Of a DNA stretch of 36,005 nucleotides, positions 32,282-36,005 are shown in pieces (positions within the stretch are counted from its first letter, which is position 1; each line of letters begins with the position of its first letter). Under the pieces are notes generated by a model. It did not search any database, had not been told where the DNA came from, and worked only from the letters and a program-made list of their open reading frames with translations. Made by a program: the position numbers and the translations under genes. The stretch lies in contig JADFSZ010000001.1 in NCBI GenBank assembly GCA_022560555.1, positions 1 through 36,005 on the forward strand, written 5' to 3'. Source of the DNA: PVC group bacterium (lineage in GTDB: Bacteria > GCA-001730085 > JADFSZ01).

Positions 32282-34465
32282 TCACTCGTTCAGATCGGAA
32301 TCAATATACCGATTCAATTTTGCTCTGTCAGCACTTGCAATATCTAAATAACAAACGGCAATATCATACGTTTTGTTCGAAACATCTTCATCAACACGAA
32401 CAGCTTTCGCGAGACAGACAATAGGATTTTCGTCACCTTCCAATTCAACCTTAAGATCCAGTAAAGAACCGATCGCAACGGGTTTATGTGCCACAAACAA
32501 AATCCCTCCAGCAGATACATTTTTTGTGACCGCTAACTGCTCAGGCTTAAACACCCCTTTAATCAATTCGTCATGAGATTTGTAAACTTTGTAAGAAATA
32601 TTCAGGTTCCGGGCCAATCTAGAATAATTACGCCGCCCCTGAACATTTTCGCTTGATTCATCGCTAAGGGTACTAGGCGGTGGAGATCCCTTGGTCGGCC
32701 TCGTTCCTGTTGCAATGGCTGTTCTCACAGGCACCCCGGGATCCACTATGGGTGTAACCTGCATGATTTCTTCCGCAGTTGTGACACCTTGGACAACTTT
32801 CTGCCAACCGTCTTGTCTTAAAACACGCATACCTTTTTGGATGGCAACACGTTTGATATGGCTGGACGATGTTTTTTTAATAATCAAATCTTTGATTTCA
32901 TCATCCACAAGCAATATCTCGTAGATCGCTACACGGCCAAAAAAACCAGTAAAATTGCAATTGGGGCACCCTTTCCCTCGATAAATTTTCATATTCGCGT
33001 CTTTCAGCCCTAAATCCCGGGCCAGGGTTTCTTTGAGTTCTTTCGGTGTGATTTTGTCTTCATATTTACAATCGGAACAGATCATACGTATCAGTCTTTG
33101 AGCGATAAAGGCTTCCACGCTTGAGGCTACGAGATAGGGCTCCACGCCGATGTCCACAAGACGCGTAATACCGCTCGACGCGTCATTCGTATGAAGAGTG
33201 GAAAATATCAGATGTCCCGTCAAAGCCACGCGAATAGCGATGGAAGCCGTCTCAAGGTCTCTCACTTCGCCCACCATGATCACATCGGGGTCATGCCGCA
33301 AGATACTTCTCAGCCCCCGCGCGAAATCAAGTCCGATTTCAGACATAACCTGCATCTGTGTAATCCCCTTCATTTCATATTCCACGGGATCCTCGATGGT
33401 GATAATTTTACGTTCTCTTGTGTTAATGCGATTCAAACAGGAATAAAGAGTGGTTGTTTTTCCGCTTCCCGTGGGGCCCGTGAGAAATACAATGCCGTGG
33501 GGTTTTTGTATCAGGCTTTCAAAGACTCTTAATTCCGCCATGGCTAGACCCAGCTTTTCCAAACTGAACAGACGACTGCTCGGCAACATTCTCACGACGA
33601 CACTCTCTCCGAAAGGCGTGGGAACAGTGGAGATACGCAAGTCCAAAACATCGTCCTGAACTTTCACCATGGCGCGTCCATCTTGCGGCAATCGCCTCTC
33701 AACAATGTTCAAGCTGGACATAATTTTAATGCGTGAAATAATCGCGTTAATATTTTTTTTGACGCCGGGTGAAATATTTGTCTCATAAAGAAGCCCGTCG
33801 ATACGGTACCTTAAAGATACACCGCCGCGAAACGGCTCAATATGAATATCCGTCGCGCGTTTACGCCATCCTTCTAAAATGATTTGATTCACGAGCTTGA
33901 TAACAGACTCATCATCAGCTAGATCCTCTAAATCCGTAAGCTCGTCTTTCTCTTGTGCCTTTGAGTCCTTTTTCGAGGCAGTCTCCGCAACGACTGACAT
34001 TCTGTCCAAGGTTTCAGCCCCTAAACCATAACTTCTTTTCAATGCTTCCATCATATCTTTTGTCGATGTTAAAACAAACGCGACTTCATAACCGAGCTGC
34101 GTGCGTATCTCATCCTGGGTCTTCAGATCCATGGGGGCATTCACAGCAACAGTCAACGTTCGTCCTTTAATACGCATCGGTAAAAAACGATAGTATGTTG
34201 CGATTTTGACGGGAACAATATCCAGGACTTTCTGGTCTACCTCGGCATTGCGGACATCAACAATTTCAAGCCCAAGCGTATCGGAAAGAACCTGTAAAAT
34301 ATCCGTTTCTTTAATCACTGATTTACTGATAAGGACCTGCTGCAGCGTTGCACCTGATTGACCAATTTCTTTAAGTAAAGGCTCGAGCTTCTCTTTGGAC
34401 AACATGCCTTTTTGCATCAAAGCTTCTAAGAGGACTGTGTCATGTTTTTTCGTGCTTGGCATCAT
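32282..34465 (-). CDS. gspE: Type II secretion ATPase GspE with C-terminal PilZ domain
   Basis: This 727-residue protein is the motor ATPase of type II secretion with an extra c-di-GMP-binding domain. Order: T2SSE N-terminal domain (about 10-150), a charged linker (160-185), the N2 and ATPase core (190-575), a Pro/Ser-rich linker (575-608) and a PilZ domain (609-727). The motor is intact: Walker A GPTGSGKTT at 330-338, Asp box IEDPVEY at 357-363, Walker B IMVGEVRD at 396-403, His box TGHLIFSTLHTND at 416-428, and zinc cysteines C463/C466/C500/C503. The PilZ part keeps RxxxR (R612, R616) and NxSxxG (N649, S651, G654). Usual GspE proteins end near residue 500-570. gspF starts one base after the stop codon. 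Confidence 0.95.
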   Translation of the reverse strand: MMPSTKKHDTVLLEALMQKGMLSKEKLEPLLKEIGQSGATLQQVLISKSVIKETDILQVLSDTLGLEIVDVRNAEVDQKVLDIVPVKIATYYRFLPMRIKGRTLTVAVNAPMDLKTQDEIRTQLGYEVAFVLTSTKDMMEALKRSYGLGAETLDRMSVVAETASKKDSKAQEKDELTDLEDLADDESVIKLVNQIILEGWRKRATDIHIEPFRGGVSLRYRIDGLLYETNISPGVKKNINAIISRIKIMSSLNIVERRLPQDGRAMVKVQDDVLDLRISTVPTPFGESVVVRMLPSSRLFSLEKLGLAMAELRVFESLIQKPHGIVFLTGPTGSGKTTTLYSCLNRINTRERKIITIEDPVEYEMKGITQMQVMSEIGLDFARGLRSILRHDPDVIMVGEVRDLETASIAIRVALTGHLIFSTLHTNDASSGITRLVDIGVEPYLVASSVEAFIAQRLIRMICSDCKYEDKITPKELKETLARDLGLKDANMKIYRGKGCPNCNFTGFFGRVAIYEILLVDDEIKDLIIKKTSSSHIKRVAIQKGMRVLRQDGWQKVVQGVTTAEEIMQVTPIVDPGVPVRTAIATGTRPTKGSPPPSTLSDESSENVQGRRNYSRLARNLNISYKVYKSHDELIKGVFKPEQLAVTKNVSAGGILFVAHKPVAIGSLLDLKVELEGDENPIVCLAKAVRVDEDVSNKTYDIAVCYLDIASADRAKLNRYIDSDLNE

Positions 34466-34480
34466 TAAGCTCTTTACTGT

Positions 34481-34936
34481 TTATTTGTATTTTGATTTAA
34501 CATGATCACGGTATCTTTCAATGACATAATCGATATCACTTTTCGTGGTCAATACCAGCTTTACTTTTAGGCCCCGGGCTTCGGCCTCGGCCTTTTGAAG
34601 CACGTCAAGATCCAAGGGATTTGTGAGAGCCATGGTCACAGACACATCGTCTTCAGACACCGGGACACAATGAAAATCCATCACCAACGAAGGACTGTAT
34701 TTCCCCAAAAGCTTCCAGTCCACATATTTATATTTTAACTCAACTATGGGAATAGTAAACTGCTCAGATAAAACGGCTAAAAGCTCACTCTCCTTGATCC
34801 ACCGCTTCTTGAGCAGGATCTCCCCCAGGAACTGATCCGAAATTTTCTGTTCTTTGAGTGCCAAATTTAACTGTTCCGGTTTCAGCATCCCTTTTTCAAC
34901 AAGAATTTCACCGATTTTTTTCTTTTTTCGCTCCAT
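34481..34936 (-). CDS. Stand-alone MshEN-like (T2SSE N-terminal) domain protein
   Basis: This 151-residue protein corresponds only to the N-terminal domain of GspE/PilB/MshE ATPases. Two consecutive half-motifs fit the c-di-GMP-binding MshEN pattern: KIGEILVEKGMLKPEQLNLA (8-27) and FLGEILLKKRWIKESELLAV (37-56), each followed by a Leu and Gln near the end of the helix. The rest is the alpha/beta part that precedes the motor, but there is no motor. K8 takes the place of the Arg in the consensus RLG, and R45 that of the second Gly. It lies 15 bases upstream of gspE-PilZ and 20 bases after the ATPase beta-like gene, in one operon. A c-di-GMP sensor acting on GspE is the likely role (inference). 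Confidence 0.8.
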   Translation of the reverse strand: MERKKKKIGEILVEKGMLKPEQLNLALKEQKISDQFLGEILLKKRWIKESELLAVLSEQFTIPIVELKYKYVDWKLLGKYSPSLVMDFHCVPVSEDDVSVTMALTNPLDLDVLQKAEAEARGLKVKLVLTTKSDIDYVIERYRDHVKSKYK

Positions 34937-34937
34937 C

Positions 34938-34965
34938 TTTAGTCATTTGGATTTCGTCATTTGTT
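34938..34965. repeat. Heptamer array at the end of the beta-subunit gene
   Basis: Units TTTAGTC, ATTTGGA, TTTCGTC and ATTTGTT adjoin at 34938-34965. The last three match the last three units of the array at 6354-6374 with one or two changes each. The array covers the last codons of the upstream gene, its stop codon, and the whole spacer to the MshEN-like gene. Confidence 0.6.
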
Positions 34966-36005
34966 ATTGATTTGGTCCAATGCTCCGATCAGGTAAAACT
35001 TGTTTTCAGGTACCTGATCCACTCGACCGGACATAATTTTCTCGCATCCGGCCAATGTCTTATCCAAAGGCACATATTCTCCTTTTTTTCCTGTATAAGC
35101 CTCGGCAACCGAGAAAGGCTGTGTCAGGAAAAACTGAAGTTTCCGCGCGCGTTCATATGTCACGCGATCGGCCATAGACAATTCATCGACGCCTATCACA
35201 AGCACAATGCGCCTCAATTCTTCATATTTCTGAAACATACGGATCACTTCATGCGCAATATCCACATGCCGTTTTCCAATAATATCGATATCTAAATTAG
35301 CACTGGAAGACAGTAAAGGATCCACCGCAGGATAAATTCCTTGCTGCACTTTTTCACGGGATAAGACCATTACGTTATCAAGAAAACTAAAAAGAGCCAC
35401 CACCGCCGGATCCGTCAAATCATCCGCCGGCACATAAACGGCTTCAATAGACGTTATCGAGCCTCCTCCCTGGCTTGTTCGAATCCGTTCATGAAATTCA
35501 CTGGCTTCGGCCATCATCGTCGGCTGGTACCCCGTCTCGGAGGGAACGCGCCCCATGAGGGTGGATATCTCCGCTCCGGCTTGGATATAACGAAAAATAT
35601 TATCCACAAAAAGGAGGACATCTTTGTTTTTTCTTTGGATGGATTCGGCCAACGTGATCCCCGTCATCGCGACGCCGAATCGAGCTCCCGGAGGTTCGTT
35701 CATTTGCCCGAACACCATCATAGTTTTTGAAAGAACACCATGATGCTTAAGCTCAAGGTAGAGTTCGTTTCCCTCTCGAATCCGTTCTCCGATTCCGGTA
35801 AAAACACAGGACCCTTCGTGTTCTTTGACAATATGCTGAATAATTTCCAACGTTAAAACACTCTTTCCCATGCCCGCTCCCCCCAAAATCCCTGTTTTGG
35901 ATCCCTTCACAAGAGGAAAAAGCAAATCAATGACTTTCAATCCGGTTTCCAAAACCTCAAACGATTTCTCCTTTTTCTCACTTGTGTTAATGAGGCTGCC
36001 CATAT
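34957..36005 (-). CDS. atpD: F1-type ATPase beta subunit, partial at window edge
   Basis: The visible 348 residues match F1 beta from just before the P-loop to the C-terminus; about 120 N-terminal residues lie beyond 36005, so the ATG at 36003 is not the start. Landmarks: P-loop GGAGMGKS (41-48 of the visible part), GERIREGNELY with the catalytic Glu at 73, NEPPGAR, DNIFRY, and ADDLTDP. Differences from the usual beta are GERI for GERT and DPLLSSS for DPLDSTSR. The DPLxSSS form recalls the alternative (N-ATPase type) F1F0 beta, from memory only. No epsilon gene follows; the next gene, 20 bases on, is the MshEN-like one. Its last codons are made of heptamer repeat. Confidence 0.88.
   Translation of the reverse strand, partial: MGSLINTSEKKEKSFEVLETGLKVIDLLFPLVKGSKTGILGGAGMGKSVLTLEIIQHIVKEHEGSCVFTGIGERIREGNELYLELKHHGVLSKTMMVFGQMNEPPGARFGVAMTGITLAESIQRKNKDVLLFVDNIFRYIQAGAEISTLMGRVPSETGYQPTMMAEASEFHERIRTSQGGGSITSIEAVYVPADDLTDPAVVALFSFLDNVMVLSREKVQQGIYPAVDPLLSSSANLDIDIIGKRHVDIAHEVIRMFQKYEELRRIVLVIGVDELSMADRVTYERARKLQFFLTQPFSVAEAYTGKKGEYVPLDKTLAGCEKIMSGRVDQVPENKFYLIGALDQINNK

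Overview
The window is ordinary bacterial chromosome: about 30 protein-coding genes, one tRNA, short intergenic gaps, many overlapping stop/start codons, and no insertion sequence, phage gene or CRISPR array that I can see. The cell plan is Gram-negative (type II secretion pseudopilus operon, lipoprotein, menaquinone). The malate dehydrogenase and the thioredoxin reductase (with its extra GGVAAGG segment) read most like chlamydial and plant-type versions. Together with the c-di-GMP-linked secretion genes this suggests an uncultured lineage near the PVC group, for example Omnitrophota. That placement is inference with low confidence.

Layout. 1-3254 (+): tRNA-Ala(GGC), then a membrane-remodelling set of two NfeD proteins and the flotillin FloA. 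3255-4279: a gene-poor stretch with a hairpin, a minus-strand lipoprotein gene and a 339-base regulatory gap. 4280-10018: small metabolic genes (DUF423, DUF4202, malate dehydrogenase, YgfZ-like, a minus-strand metallo-beta-lactamase-fold hydrolase, a redoxin plus FIST sensor pair behind a consensus promoter, and an A-type Fe-S carrier). 10157-14097 (+): thiC, bioB, queG. 14128-19900 (+): a compact trxB-menG-menF-menD-menH operon behind a good promoter and a structured leader; together MenF, MenD and MenH take chorismate to the SHCHC stage of menaquinone synthesis and MenG does the last methylation. 19880-25010 (-): a glycosyltransferase-like membrane protein, a PilZ protein, MsrB, a gamma-glutamylcyclotransferase-like protein, an exported class I glutamine amidotransferase, a cold-shock protein with a long leader, and a membrane-associated methyltransferase.

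25043-36005 (-) is the most distinctive region. One long transcription unit reads: F1-ATPase-type beta subunit (cut by the window edge), stand-alone MshEN-like domain, GspE with a C-terminal PilZ domain, GspF, a secreted HExxH metallopeptidase, GspG, GspI, GspJ, GspK, a PilM-PilN (GspL-like) fusion, a PilO/GspM-like protein and a small exported protein. The fused PilZ domain keeps both c-di-GMP-binding motifs, and the MshEN-like protein matches the other c-di-GMP-binding fold used by secretion and pilus ATPases. The set looks like a type II secretion or pseudopilus machine gated by c-di-GMP. No secretin, GspC, GspH or prepilin peptidase lies in the window.

A second unexpected signal is a family of intergenic arrays with a period of exactly seven bases (2167-2221, 6340-6374, 11973-12014, 30017-30044, 31017-31065, 34938-34965). 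Each has its own heptamer consensus; two run into coding sequence (the GspG leader and the C-terminus of the beta subunit). They resemble in design the heptanucleotide STRR repeats known from cyanobacteria.
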